64,000 nucleotides of DNA from positions 558,001 through 622,000 of the forward strand of contig CAXXDH010000001.1 of the NCBI GenBank assembly GCA_963677785.2, written 5' to 3'. Below the pieces are notes generated by a model. That model was given only the letters and a program-made list of their open reading frames with translations. It searched no databases and was not told the origin of the DNA. This DNA is from G963665495 sp963677785 (GTDB taxonomy: Bacteria > Desulfobacterota > Desulfovibrionia > Desulfovibrionales > Desulfovibrionaceae). The stretch's first letter is position 1. Each line of letters begins with the position of its first letter. The position numbers and the translations under genes are program-made. Of the stretch, positions 39,794-48,379 are shown in pieces.

Positions 39794-41393
39794 CGATATA
39801 CGATTTATAAAGGTTCCCTGAGAGGTTGCGGAGATCAAGTTCGCTTTGGACATATTCCGATTCCTTGTAGAGAGCCTCTTTACGTGCATTAAAATATTCT
39901 CGAATCTGTTGAAGGTACGCAGGGAAAGGCTGTGAACCAGCCTGGTAACTGATTTCGCTTTGACGTTTTTGCAGGCCGGCGAGCTCCACTTGGGCATTTG
40001 CAACTTTCAGGGCGGCCAGGCTGCGATGCTGCATGGCCATTTCCTGGCGCCAGTCGGTACCCAGTTTAAGACTGATGAGATTGCTTTTTACCTGGGCTTT
40101 TTTCACACCTGCCCGTTTTCTGTCAACATTGCGCCAGCGCTCGCCCCAATCCCAGACCGTCCAGGTAAAGCCAACACTTGTGTACATTCCCGAGTTGTCA
40201 TCGTCATCAGTGTCAATGGGATCAACCGTACGGACATCCATATTGAACTTGGGGAGAAAACGCGCCCAGGCAAGCTTGACGTCGTATTCGCTGATGACTT
40301 CCATTTGTTCCTGAATTTTCAAATCCAGAGAATTGGTCTTGACGTCCGCCACTGTGACGTTTGTGGGTGAAAAATGTCCGAGCAGTTGCTCTTTGAGATT
40401 TTCTAAGTTGAGCTTGAGAGTTTGATCAGGCGCAATTCCCAGAAAGGCTTTCAAGTTGTCCATGACCTGTATGCGTTCCGCTTCAATGCGGTCCCGTTCC
40501 AGTCGCGAAATTTCCAGTTTTTGGTCCGCAATACGAATTTCAAGCGGATTGGATGCCCCAGAAGACAGCAGATTGTTCAAATAGTTTTTTTCATGATTTT
40601 CAATGGCCACCAGTTCATCCTGGCAAACGGCGATCTTTTCCAGCAGATTAAGATGCACCAGCATCTGGCCGAGTTTGTACAAGCCTTCGGAAATGGTTTT
40701 CATATGACCGAGAATCGCGATTTCTGTGACAAGCTTGGTGGCTTTGATGCTGAATCCGGCTGATATGGGATCATACGGACCGGTGGAAAAGTTCAATTGC
40801 CAACGGCCGGAGCTAGAATACGGCGTTGTCAGGACATAGCCGGTTGAAACGACCACGTCCGGAAAGAGATTGTAAAAGCTGTCAGACTCGTTGAATTTCC
40901 GAAGTTTTATCTCCAGCGCGCTGTCGACAAAATAGGGAGATTGTTGCAGGGCAAGCTGCACGCAATCATGAAAATCCATGGCGTGTTTGGGCGCTTTGCT
41001 GCCCAGTTCATTGGATTTGTGATTGGTATAATGTTTGGTCTCAACAGCTTTAGGTTGTTTTTTTATTTGTTTGGTTTCGCTTTTGGCGGATTTCTTGGAA
41101 GCGGGAGGGGTTTGCAGTTTGGAAGTATCTTTGGGGCTTGCCTCTTTTTGAGGCTGGGTATTGTCCGCAGTGGCCGATGATTTTTTCGGCATAGTTATTT
41201 TGTAGGATTTATTCAGTTCCTTGGCATTGAGAACAACTGCGGAAGCGGTATTTGTCGTAAAAACACAAATGGACAGCGTAGCCACTAAGGTGCAGATAAG
41301 GATGAAACCCAACCCCGGAAACGTACGGGAACGATGGCTGAAAAACTGAGGATAGCCGCATGAAAAGAAGAAACGTTCGATAACTTGTCGCAT
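39777..41393 (-). CDS. TolC-family outer membrane efflux protein
   Basis: 538 residues from the ATG at 41393 (GGGGAG upstream); an earlier TTG at 41414 is rejected. After an N-terminal signal/anchor (about 25-50) comes an unusually long Lys/Thr/Pro-rich linker (about 60-130, e.g. KKSAKSETKQIKKQPK) before the outer membrane efflux domain. The two OEP repeats follow (FHDCVQLALQQSPYFV..., ASNPLEIRIADQKLEISRLERDRIEAE..., and YQAGSQPFPAYLQQIREYFNAR). Provides the outer membrane exit duct for the tripartite exporter. Confidence 0.88.
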   Translation of the reverse strand: MRQVIERFFFSCGYPQFFSHRSRTFPGLGFILICTLVATLSICVFTTNTASAVVLNAKELNKSYKITMPKKSSATADNTQPQKEASPKDTSKLQTPPASKKSAKSETKQIKKQPKAVETKHYTNHKSNELGSKAPKHAMDFHDCVQLALQQSPYFVDSALEIKLRKFNESDSFYNLFPDVVVSTGYVLTTPYSSSGRWQLNFSTGPYDPISAGFSIKATKLVTEIAILGHMKTISEGLYKLGQMLVHLNLLEKIAVCQDELVAIENHEKNYLNNLLSSGASNPLEIRIADQKLEISRLERDRIEAERIQVMDNLKAFLGIAPDQTLKLNLENLKEQLLGHFSPTNVTVADVKTNSLDLKIQEQMEVISEYDVKLAWARFLPKFNMDVRTVDPIDTDDDDNSGMYTSVGFTWTVWDWGERWRNVDRKRAGVKKAQVKSNLISLKLGTDWRQEMAMQHRSLAALKVANAQVELAGLQKRQSEISYQAGSQPFPAYLQQIREYFNARKEALYKESEYVQSELDLRNLSGNLYKSYIDANSF

Positions 41394-41410
41394 AGTGACT
41401 CCCCAAAAAA

Positions 41411-42100
41411 TCAATCCGTATGTAAATTTCCATCACGCAGTTGCAGTAAACGCGAACAACTTGCTCCCACCTCAGGGTCGTGGGTCACAAGTACCATGGC
41501 CGTGTCCCTTGTGGCAATGAACTCGTGGAAATGCGTCATGACGAGTTTGCTGTGCGCGTGATCAAGCTGCCCCGTGGGTTCATCGGCAAAAATAACGCGA
41601 GGTTTGTTCACCAAAGCGCGAGCAATTGAAACGCGTTGTTGTTCTCCGCCGGAAAGGCGGTTTGTCGGATGGTGCAGCCTGTGTGTCATGTTGATCATCT
41701 CTAAGGCATCATGAATCATTTGAGGCCTTTTTTTCCGCTCCACTCCGGCGTAGATGAGCGGGTACTCCAAGTTTTCGTAGACGGTGCTGTGCTCGAAAAG
41801 GTTGCAGCTCTGGAAAACAAAGCCGGCAAACTGTCTCCTGAACCGTGATTGCAGCGAACGGTTCATTTTGAGCACGTCTTCTCCATCGACGACATACGAC
41901 CCTGACGTAGGAGGATGTAGCAGGCCTAGGATAAAAAGAAAAGTTGATTTTCCCATCCCGGAAGGCCCCATGATGCCGATCATTTCGCCTGGGTACACGT
42001 CGAGATCAATGCCCCTGAGGATTTTTATTTCCTCGGCACCGGTTTTATAATTTTTCGTCATTCCCCTGATTTGTATCAGGGGCTCTTTTTGGTTTTCCAT
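41411..42100 (-). CDS. ABC transporter ATPase, MacB/LolD type
   Basis: 229 residues from the ATG at 42100 (AAGG five to eight bases upstream); an ATG at 42115 that overlaps the permease stop is possible. Walker A GPSGMGKST, Q-loop FVFQSCNLF, signature LSGGEQQRVSIARAL, Walker B VIFADEPTGQLD and the switch His in VTHDPEV are all present. LolD/MacB-type ATPases have the EPTGxLD sequence seen here. Partners the permease at 42108 to extract or export a lipid-like substrate across the periplasm with the adaptor and TolC-like duct. Confidence 0.93.
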   Translation of the reverse strand: MENQKEPLIQIRGMTKNYKTGAEEIKILRGIDLDVYPGEMIGIMGPSGMGKSTFLFILGLLHPPTSGSYVVDGEDVLKMNRSLQSRFRRQFAGFVFQSCNLFEHSTVYENLEYPLIYAGVERKKRPQMIHDALEMINMTHRLHHPTNRLSGGEQQRVSIARALVNKPRVIFADEPTGQLDHAHSKLVMTHFHEFIATRDTAMVLVTHDPEVGASCSRLLQLRDGNLHTD

Positions 42101-42107
42101 TGCAGCC

Positions 42108-43313
42108 TTATTCATAGCGGATTGCCGTGACAACTTCCAGTCTTGATGCCCGGATTGACGGATAATAACCGGCAACGATTCCTAATACCAGGGAAAAAAT
42201 TATGCTCAGTCCGCAGTAAGTCAAAATCAACGCGCCGGGCGGGTGGCTTTCAAGGAGCCGGCTCGTATATTCTACGCCTCCAAGACCGAGAACAATCCCC
42301 AGCAGACCGCCGCCGAGGCTTAAAAGCAGGGCTTCCGCCAAAAATTGAAACATGATGTCCGAATCTTGGGCGCCCATGGCTTTTTTCAGGCCGATTTCAC
42401 GCGTACGGGAACGTACCGCAGTCATCATTCCATTCCAGATACCATATCCGCCCAGGGTCAATGTGGCGAAAATGGAGAAATAAATGAACGATTCCACCCA
42501 AAAAGCAATGCGTTTGACCTGCGTAAGTTGCCCTAAAGGGACTTGCACACGCAAGTGGTTTGTTGATTGGAATGTATTGATGCAGTCTGGGATCGCCTCG
42601 GCCACATGTTCCACATCGTCCCAGGTTTTGCACCGTACCAGCATTGTGTTGGAAGGGGGCATACGCGTCATGCGGTCTTCGGCGGTGGTTATCGGGATAA
42701 AAACATTTCTGGCAAGATCTCCGGCCGTGTCTTCTCCCAGCACTCCCGTAATGGTATAGATGGCATTCTCAATTTCGATTTCCCGGCCGGAGACGTCAAT
42801 GGTGCCGAAAACATTCATGGCCAAGCGTTCGCCGACAACACAAACCAGTTGCCTCTGGTCGACTTCACTCTTTGTGAAATATCTGCCCGCGATCTGTTTG
42901 TGCCCGTTGACGGTCCAGAAAGCGGCATCCACACCCATCAAGGGAAAATCGATGATGTCGTCATCAAGAATCGTGCGTACGTAATGGGAACGAGCAACAG
43001 AAACGCTGACCTGGTCCACGCCTGGAAGAGCGGCTATCGTATGCACGCTTCCTGGTTGAAACCATTGGAGGCGGTCCAGTTTGTCCTGGGGGTCCACACC
43101 TTCCTGGTAATCAATACGTATGATGGTCGCCCCGCCGATAAGCGTCAGGTCGTTGTTCAGATTTTTTTTGACCGTGCGACCCATGGTCAGGATAATGATA
43201 ATGCCGGCCGTGCCCAGGGCAATGGAGATAAATACCCCAAGATACCTGCGTCGCTGGCGCATGACCTGACGAAAGCTGATCCTGAGGAGATCATTGAATT
43301 TGAGCAGATTCAT
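42108..43313 (-). CDS. ABC transporter permease, MacB/FtsX type
   Basis: 401 residues with the four-helix MacB/LolCE topology: N-terminal helix after FRQVMRQRRRYLGVFISIALG, a large periplasmic MacB_PCD domain (about 50-265), then three helices containing the FtsX motif (GIWNGMMTAVRSRTREIGLKKAMGAQDSDIMFQFLAEALLLS). These mechanotransmission transporters move lipoproteins, toxins or lipids from the periplasmic face. Ends eight bases before the ATPase gene. Between it and the upstream alpha-oxoamine synthase gene lies a large stem-loop. Confidence 0.93.
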   Translation of the reverse strand: MNLLKFNDLLRISFRQVMRQRRRYLGVFISIALGTAGIIIILTMGRTVKKNLNNDLTLIGGATIIRIDYQEGVDPQDKLDRLQWFQPGSVHTIAALPGVDQVSVSVARSHYVRTILDDDIIDFPLMGVDAAFWTVNGHKQIAGRYFTKSEVDQRQLVCVVGERLAMNVFGTIDVSGREIEIENAIYTITGVLGEDTAGDLARNVFIPITTAEDRMTRMPPSNTMLVRCKTWDDVEHVAEAIPDCINTFQSTNHLRVQVPLGQLTQVKRIAFWVESFIYFSIFATLTLGGYGIWNGMMTAVRSRTREIGLKKAMGAQDSDIMFQFLAEALLLSLGGGLLGIVLGLGGVEYTSRLLESHPPGALILTYCGLSIIFSLVLGIVAGYYPSIRASRLEVVTAIRYE

Positions 43314-43341
43314 GCCCGCAAAAGTTCCATGGCGTATACAG

Positions 43342-43380
43342 TCCGTCTGATGCCGGGCGGTTACGCCGGGATCAGACGGA
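43342..43380. repeat. Strong stem-loop between the alpha-oxoamine synthase and permease genes
   Basis: TCCGTCTGAT (43342-43351) is the exact inverse complement of ATCAGACGGA (43371-43380). The 19-nt loop contains a nested stem GGCG-GTTA-CGCC (43356-43367). There is no T-tract on the minus strand, so it is more likely an mRNA-stability or processing hairpin separating synthase from exporter genes than a simple terminator. Confidence 0.75.
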
Positions 43381-43402
43381 ACTGGAGATGATTCGAAAGT
43401 TA

Positions 43403-44677
43403 CTACGCTGTATATGCCCGGACTTGCTGCCCTTCAGACAAAAGATGCTGCAGCTTGGAATCCTCTTGCAGGTCCTGCTTCCGGATGCCGAATTTGCGGG
43501 CCAACTTACCAAGTACGTCAAAAACAAATTCCAGTTGCTTGTCTTCATGCGTGCTCATGAACGCGGTGCGGATAAGAGCATGGCCTTTGGGGACGGCGGG
43601 ATGCACGGCAGGCAGCGCAAACACGCCTTCGTCGAATAAGGCAGCGGCAAATTGGAAGGCTTTTTCTTCAGGGCCGACATATATCGGGACGATAGGGGAT
43701 TGGGAAGATCCCACCACAAGGTCCAGGTTTTCGTAGCCTTCGCGTACGCGCTTTGTAATATCCCAAAGTTTTTGTACGCGTTCTGGTTCCTTTTCCAAAA
43801 TATCAATACATTTTAGCACTGTAGCTGCATTTCCGGCCGGCAGTGCGGCGGAAAAAATCAAGGTGGTGGACTGATGCTTGATGTAGGTGAGAGCATCAAG
43901 ATCATCCGAGGCAATGAAGCCGCCTATGGAAGCCAGGGCCTTGCTGAAGGTTCCCATGATGAAATCCATGGAATCGACCACATTGAAATGCTGCGCCGTG
44001 CCTTTGCCATGAGGCCCCATCACTCCCAGCCCGTGCGCGTCATCAAGATAAAAATTCACATCAGGGTGTTGTTCTTTGATCTTCACCAGCTCATCCAGGG
44101 CGCACACATCGCCGGACATGCTGTAGACGCCCTCAAAAATCATAAAAATATTCGCATCGGGATATTTGCGTTTTGCGTTTGCCAGACGTTCCAGCGCGGA
44201 CTGCGCATCGTTGTGCTCAAAAGGAATGATCTTGGCTCTGGACGCCCGGCAGCCGGCAAAAATGCTGGCATGGTTTTCACGATCTCCAAGGATGACGTCG
44301 GTAGGTTCGATGAGGGTGGTGAGTGCGCCCAGATTGGTCAAAAAACCGGTGGTATGGACCACGGCTTTTTTCTTTCCGACAAAAGCGGCAAGACGTTCTT
44401 CAAGTGCATCATGCAGACTCATGTTGCCGGATAGAAAGCGCGATCCCCCCGGGCCCGTACCCCAGCGTTTGACGGCTTCAACAGCCGCTTCGGTAACCCG
44501 TTTATCGTGGGCCAGTCCCAGATAGTCGTTGGAACCAGCCATTACAAGGCGACGGCCATCCACCTCTACTTCCGGCCCCCAGGAGCGCGAAATTGGCTTG
44601 AAATACGGATAAAAACTCTGGTTTTTGGCGCCATCTACTATACGGGCGAATGCTTTGATACGTTTGTTCAGTCCCAT
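43403..44677 (-). CDS. PLP-dependent alpha-oxoamine synthase (serine palmitoyltransferase-like)
   Basis: 424 residues, fold-type I PLP enzyme. SNDYLGLAHDKRV and GTGPGGSRFLSGNMSLHDALEERLAAF are alpha-oxoamine synthase hallmarks; YLDDAHGLGVMGPHG carries the PLP-ring Asp/His; and MGTFSKALASIGGFIAS contains the Schiff-base Lys. The TFSK(A)LASIGGF context resembles bacterial serine palmitoyltransferases more than BioF (GTLGK) or Kbl. Such enzymes condense an acyl thioester with an amino acid to give an aminoketone. Not BioF: no biotin genes nearby, but an exporter, acyltransferase and glycosyltransferase are adjacent. Confidence 0.9.
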   Translation of the reverse strand: MGLNKRIKAFARIVDGAKNQSFYPYFKPISRSWGPEVEVDGRRLVMAGSNDYLGLAHDKRVTEAAVEAVKRWGTGPGGSRFLSGNMSLHDALEERLAAFVGKKKAVVHTTGFLTNLGALTTLIEPTDVILGDRENHASIFAGCRASRAKIIPFEHNDAQSALERLANAKRKYPDANIFMIFEGVYSMSGDVCALDELVKIKEQHPDVNFYLDDAHGLGVMGPHGKGTAQHFNVVDSMDFIMGTFSKALASIGGFIASDDLDALTYIKHQSTTLIFSAALPAGNAATVLKCIDILEKEPERVQKLWDITKRVREGYENLDLVVGSSQSPIVPIYVGPEEKAFQFAAALFDEGVFALPAVHPAVPKGHALIRTAFMSTHEDKQLEFVFDVLGKLARKFGIRKQDLQEDSKLQHLLSEGQQVRAYTA

Positions 44678-45112
44678 ACGCTTGAAATTTCCTTGCGTTA
44701 CGATTTTAGACCGGAAAAGGGCACTCTATTGTTTGTCCGTCTGCCCCGCCCTCCGGGAAAATAGTGGTCTATGCGGAGGTGGCAGCGATATTACCGGGTC
44801 TTTACATTGAGCTCAATCTGAATCTCATGCTGCATTTGAGATGTTTTTTTGCAGTATCACCGCACGTTTTTCAATGGGTACGAATAATTTTTTTCTTAAT
44901 GCCTGCAAAAAAACGCCGCAAAAATAACGAGTTTGACGCTTGAAAAAAACAAGCGCCACAAAAGATTCATCAAAAAATATAAGTTACAATATATCATTCT
45001 AATCGGCTAGGTTTACACCTCGACGTCATTCATTGTCAAGATGTCAAAAAATCAAGCCAATTAGAAATAGTAAAGGATTGTAGTCTGTTAAACGTTCTCA
45101 CAGATAGGACGG
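44678..45112. other. AT-rich intergenic region with small hairpins
   Basis: About 435 nt between two minus-strand genes. It holds a plus-strand terminator-like hairpin (ATCTCA 44822-44827, TGAGAT 44837-44842, then seven T at 44844-44850) although no plus-strand gene precedes it, and a CGCTTG/CAAGCG hairpin with a seven-A loop (44937-44955). It presumably contains the promoter of the alpha-oxoamine synthase/exporter transcript; no clear -35/-10 was seen. Confidence 0.5.
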
Positions 45113-46306
45113 TCATTTTCGTTTCAAGGAGATGACCTTTCCGTGCAGCCCGACTGTATACACCATGTCACGCCACTGTAACTCGCGTGTCGTAATGGTG
45201 CCGGCATGTGTTACGCCCGCCATGAAAAGTACGGCAAAAAAGGATCGCATCCATGTCCAGAGGGCTCCCGGATCAGGATGGATCCGGCGGGCGCGTATGC
45301 CGAGCCAGAACAATCCGCACAAATAGAAAAGCGCCAGGAGCGCACTGCCTGTGCCGATGACGCCGACGAGCCCCATCAGTACCAGCAAGGGACTGAGAGC
45401 CGTCATCAGCGTCAGGGAATAGAGAATCACTCCGACGCCAAGCCAAGTGGCGGGATAAATGAATTTCAGATACAACCATTGGCGTTCAAACCAGGCCCGC
45501 CAGCTCGCAAAGCTTTCTCCGGACAAAGGAGTCTTCATGCTGGCCGCGGGAACCGGGGTAGCTTTTAGTCCGGCTTTTTCCAGAGCTCTGGCAAGCGATA
45601 CGTCGTCCACGACGTTTTCAGACCAGATGTTGGCTATGCCGAGTCGCTCGAACGTGTCTCTGCGTACGGCGGTGTTGCCGCCCCAGGGTTGGGTGATCGG
45701 TTCGATTTCCTGCAGCATGTAGAGAGCGAGAATGGTGATGGCCTTGCCCAGGTTGGCCGGGGTGTGAACCTCGGGCAGACCATGATGGTAGCCCGTGGCC
45801 GCGGCGGCTTCTCCATGGGCAATAGGGGCCACAAGATGGCGCAGCCAGTTCGCCCGGGGCAAATGGGCGCTGTCGCAGAAAACCAGAATTTCGCTTTCCG
45901 GCGCTATTTTCTGGAGTGCCGCCAGGAGATTCTGATTTTTTTGTCCGCACCGGACAGCCAGCTTGCTGACGACGTGGCCCGTATGAGACAGACCCGACAA
46001 TTGTTGCGGATCTCCGATCCCCCCGAGGACGTCCTCAATGACGGTGACGGCCGGGTCGTGCGGGCTTTCGGTGATAAACAGCACCTCATAGCAAGGGTAG
46101 TCCTGCCGGACTATGGCCTCAAGACAACGGCGCATGCCCGAAGGAATGCCCTTGACTGGTACGAGCACGGAAACGTGGGGCCAGGAAAGAACCACTTCAT
46201 GACGCTCGTCAAAGTCCACGTTTCCAAGGCGGCGTCCGCCATAGAGCACCACAACGGCCACTGGTGCAAAGGCGAGCAACAGGAACAGCAGCAAAAACCA
46301 GAACAA
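45113..46306 (-). CDS. GT2/GT21-like membrane glycosyltransferase (ceramide glucosyltransferase-like)
   Basis: 397 residues. N-terminal transmembrane helix, a GT-A domain, and 3-4 C-terminal helices. The pattern follows GT21 ceramide glucosyltransferases and HpnI: VSVLVPVKG...RCLEAIVRQDYPCYEVLF, SPHDPAV (D1 region), NQNLLAAL, ILVFCDSAHLP (D2), VVDDVSLARAL (D3) and WFERQWLYLKF (Q/RxxRW-like). It would transfer a sugar to a ceramide-like or isoprenoid lipid at the cytosolic membrane face. Located between the radical SAM gene (21-nt gap) and the alpha-oxoamine synthase. Confidence 0.82.
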   Translation of the reverse strand: MFWFLLLFLLLAFAPVAVVVLYGGRRLGNVDFDERHEVVLSWPHVSVLVPVKGIPSGMRRCLEAIVRQDYPCYEVLFITESPHDPAVTVIEDVLGGIGDPQQLSGLSHTGHVVSKLAVRCGQKNQNLLAALQKIAPESEILVFCDSAHLPRANWLRHLVAPIAHGEAAAATGYHHGLPEVHTPANLGKAITILALYMLQEIEPITQPWGGNTAVRRDTFERLGIANIWSENVVDDVSLARALEKAGLKATPVPAASMKTPLSGESFASWRAWFERQWLYLKFIYPATWLGVGVILYSLTLMTALSPLLVLMGLVGVIGTGSALLALFYLCGLFWLGIRARRIHPDPGALWTWMRSFFAVLFMAGVTHAGTITTRELQWRDMVYTVGLHGKVISLKRK

Positions 46307-46327
46307 GCACGTACTCCAGGTCTCGGA

Positions 46328-47542
46328 TTAGTAGCCCATCAATCCGCAGCAACGCGAACAAACGGGCATGAGTCCATCTTGGGTAAGGCTTTTGCGGAAC
46401 TTGCAATACGCCTCGTTGTTCCATAATTCCGTAATGGTGTGTTCCTTCACGTTGCCGACCACATAGTCGTGATAATCCCTGCAGGGAGACATATCGCCGT
46501 TGGAATCAATTTCCACTGCCTGATAGATGGAAATGCATTGGTCAAAGCCGAAACGTTCGCTGTGATCGTTATAATAGGCCTTGAGATTGTCGATTCCTCT
46601 GATGTTCGGAATGAAAACCACGGGCGGGGCATCCCAGGATTTGGAGAGTCTGTCCAGTTCGTGCAGCTGGCTCGCCAGACTCTGGTAGTCCTCAAGTTTC
46701 CAGCCGCCCAGCCAGCCCCAGTGCAGTTCGGGTTTGAAGCCGAAACGCCGTTCGAAATCCTTGTCGTGGGCCTTGGCGTGTTTTTCGTCGATCCACCATG
46801 ACGGATAAAATACGAACATGTCCACCTTGTCCCGGAATGTTTGGTATATATCCACAAGGTGGTTGGCGTTGTTCTTGGAAACAGTGGTCAGAGAAGCGAC
46901 CAGGGGCAACTCCGAGCTGTGGGTCTGTTTCGCGATTTTCACCGCCTCCAGACCTTCCGTGATCGCGCTGAAGCTGTCCAGGTTGCCTACGCCGCGGCGA
47001 ATGGCGTTGTGTACCTCGGCACAATGGCCGTCAATGGATACTTGAAGCAGAAACAAGGGGATGTCCACGAACGTTTGCGCGGACTTTTTCAATTGCGTGC
47101 CGTTGGTCACAATGGAGCAGGGAAGCTTGAGTTTCGTGCACTCCCTGAGCAACTCATGCAATCCGTCATACATGGTCGGCTCGCCGCCCCAGATGTAGAC
47201 ATTGGGGTGATGACCGTTGTCCACCAGGTCCTGCATCAACTCAACGTAACGGGTGTAGGGAACCTCTTCTTTTTTGAGTTCCTTAAGGTTTTTGCCCAAT
47301 AGAAAACCATGTTGTCCCCATTGGCCGCACATGATGCAACGCAGGTTGCACAGGTCGGTAATGCGGATGCTCACCTGGCGAATTTTGTTGGCTCTTCCCT
47401 GGTCATTGTACGGATATAGCAAGTCAAAGAGGAGCTTTTCCCCCTGCAACTTGACCAATTTTGACGCGATCCAGGGATGCTTCGCGATCTTGCTGAAATT
47501 TTTTAAAATAATTCCAGGAGCTACTTTGCTTCTTTTGCTCAT
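46328..47542 (-). CDS. Radical SAM/SPASM-type enzyme
   Basis: 404 residues; ATG at 47542 with GGAGG at good spacing. The radical SAM cluster motif CNLRCIMC (CxxxCxxC) is followed by YIWGGEPTMYDGL (GGEP), a TIM-barrel region with SIDGHCAEVHNAIR, and a C-terminal Cys-rich region (C in FDQCISIYQ, SPCRDYHD, CSRCCGLMGY) consistent with SPASM/twitch auxiliary clusters. Substrate unknown; similar enzymes act on peptides or lipids (for example HpnH-type). It is adjacent to the GT21-like gene and starts the minus-strand lipid/export series. An inverted repeat TTACCG-CGGAT-CGGTAA at 47579-47595 just upstream could be an operator. Confidence 0.88.
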   Translation of the reverse strand: MSKRSKVAPGIILKNFSKIAKHPWIASKLVKLQGEKLLFDLLYPYNDQGRANKIRQVSIRITDLCNLRCIMCGQWGQHGFLLGKNLKELKKEEVPYTRYVELMQDLVDNGHHPNVYIWGGEPTMYDGLHELLRECTKLKLPCSIVTNGTQLKKSAQTFVDIPLFLLQVSIDGHCAEVHNAIRRGVGNLDSFSAITEGLEAVKIAKQTHSSELPLVASLTTVSKNNANHLVDIYQTFRDKVDMFVFYPSWWIDEKHAKAHDKDFERRFGFKPELHWGWLGGWKLEDYQSLASQLHELDRLSKSWDAPPVVFIPNIRGIDNLKAYYNDHSERFGFDQCISIYQAVEIDSNGDMSPCRDYHDYVVGNVKEHTITELWNNEAYCKFRKSLTQDGLMPVCSRCCGLMGY

Positions 47543-48379
47543 TATACTGCCTCCAAGGTGAAGGAGAAGAAAACCCGCTTACCGCGGATCGGTAAACGCA
47601 TACGGAAGGAAGGGAGGCTTCCATAAAACCGGGCTTGTATCAAGTGAAAAACGCATTTTTCAAGCAAAAGTATGGATATCTACATGATATCGGGTTGTTA
47701 TGTAAGTACGACAAAATGATCTCTTTGGGGTCTAAGGGCAGTCAACAACAAGGAGTGAGATGCTTATTTTTCAAAAAAATACCGATTTTTACACTAAATC
47801 TTGATATTACGTAAAAGTAGCGCAGGTACGTATGCGCCGTAACTGGCCTGTTTTGCTCATACAAGGTTTGTAACTTTGCAAGCAAAAGGGGATGACATTT
47901 CATAAAGTGACTGGAACCAGCTGCCGAAAAGGACAGTAAGAATTCTATCTTTAGGCACGCGTATAGCGCGATTAACTGTTATGACTGGCAGGGCTCAGTA
48001 GAAAATTATGTGGAATGAGGCTCTGTTGCCGAGGTTTTGCGCTAATGCAAAAACTGCCGATAAGTAGAGTAAGTTTTTGCTTGACGTCCAATGGAAAACG
48101 GAGCAGGAATTTGTTCTTGAAAAACTCTAGAGTTGCTGTACGATGACGATGGAGCCAGACGTGTTTCTGGATCGTTTTTTGCTTTGATGAAAGGAATTGC
48201 TGCAGGACGCGGCACGTATCTTGATACAAGGGAAATGGCCGGCAGTTTGTTCTGCCGGGCTTTTATATAGTCGGTAAAGGTTTGCTCTACCATCACAACC
48301 CCGACACGGGAAAGGGCCAGGCAATGCCGGCCCTTTCTCTATTTCGTACGCGTTGCGGGCATCCGTCTCGCGGATACGC
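47543..48379. other. Long gene-free region with terminator of argD
   Basis: About 840 nt. No open frame has a recognisable domain. At 48311-48336 AAAGGGCC pairs with GGCCCTTT around an inner GGC-AAT-GCC, a strong hairpin just past the argD-type stop (minus strand) with a short T-tract: a probable terminator. The remainder (47600-48250) has mixed composition; GGCTCTGTTG near 48020 vaguely resembles an insertion-sequence end but no transposase or matching end was found. Confidence 0.55.

Noticed and set aside
43403..44677. Naming the alpha-oxoamine synthase bioF or kbl
   Set aside because: The Schiff-base lysine context is TFSK rather than the GTLGK-type of BioF/Kbl, and no biotin or threonine-degradation genes are adjacent.
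44822..44850. Terminator-like hairpin with T7 on the plus strand
   Set aside because: No plus-strand gene precedes it; recorded under the intergenic entry but not called as a terminator.
48010..48160. GGCTCTGTTG near 48020 resembling an IS6-type terminal repeat
   Set aside because: No transposase fragment could be read in any frame and no matching inverted end or target duplication was found.
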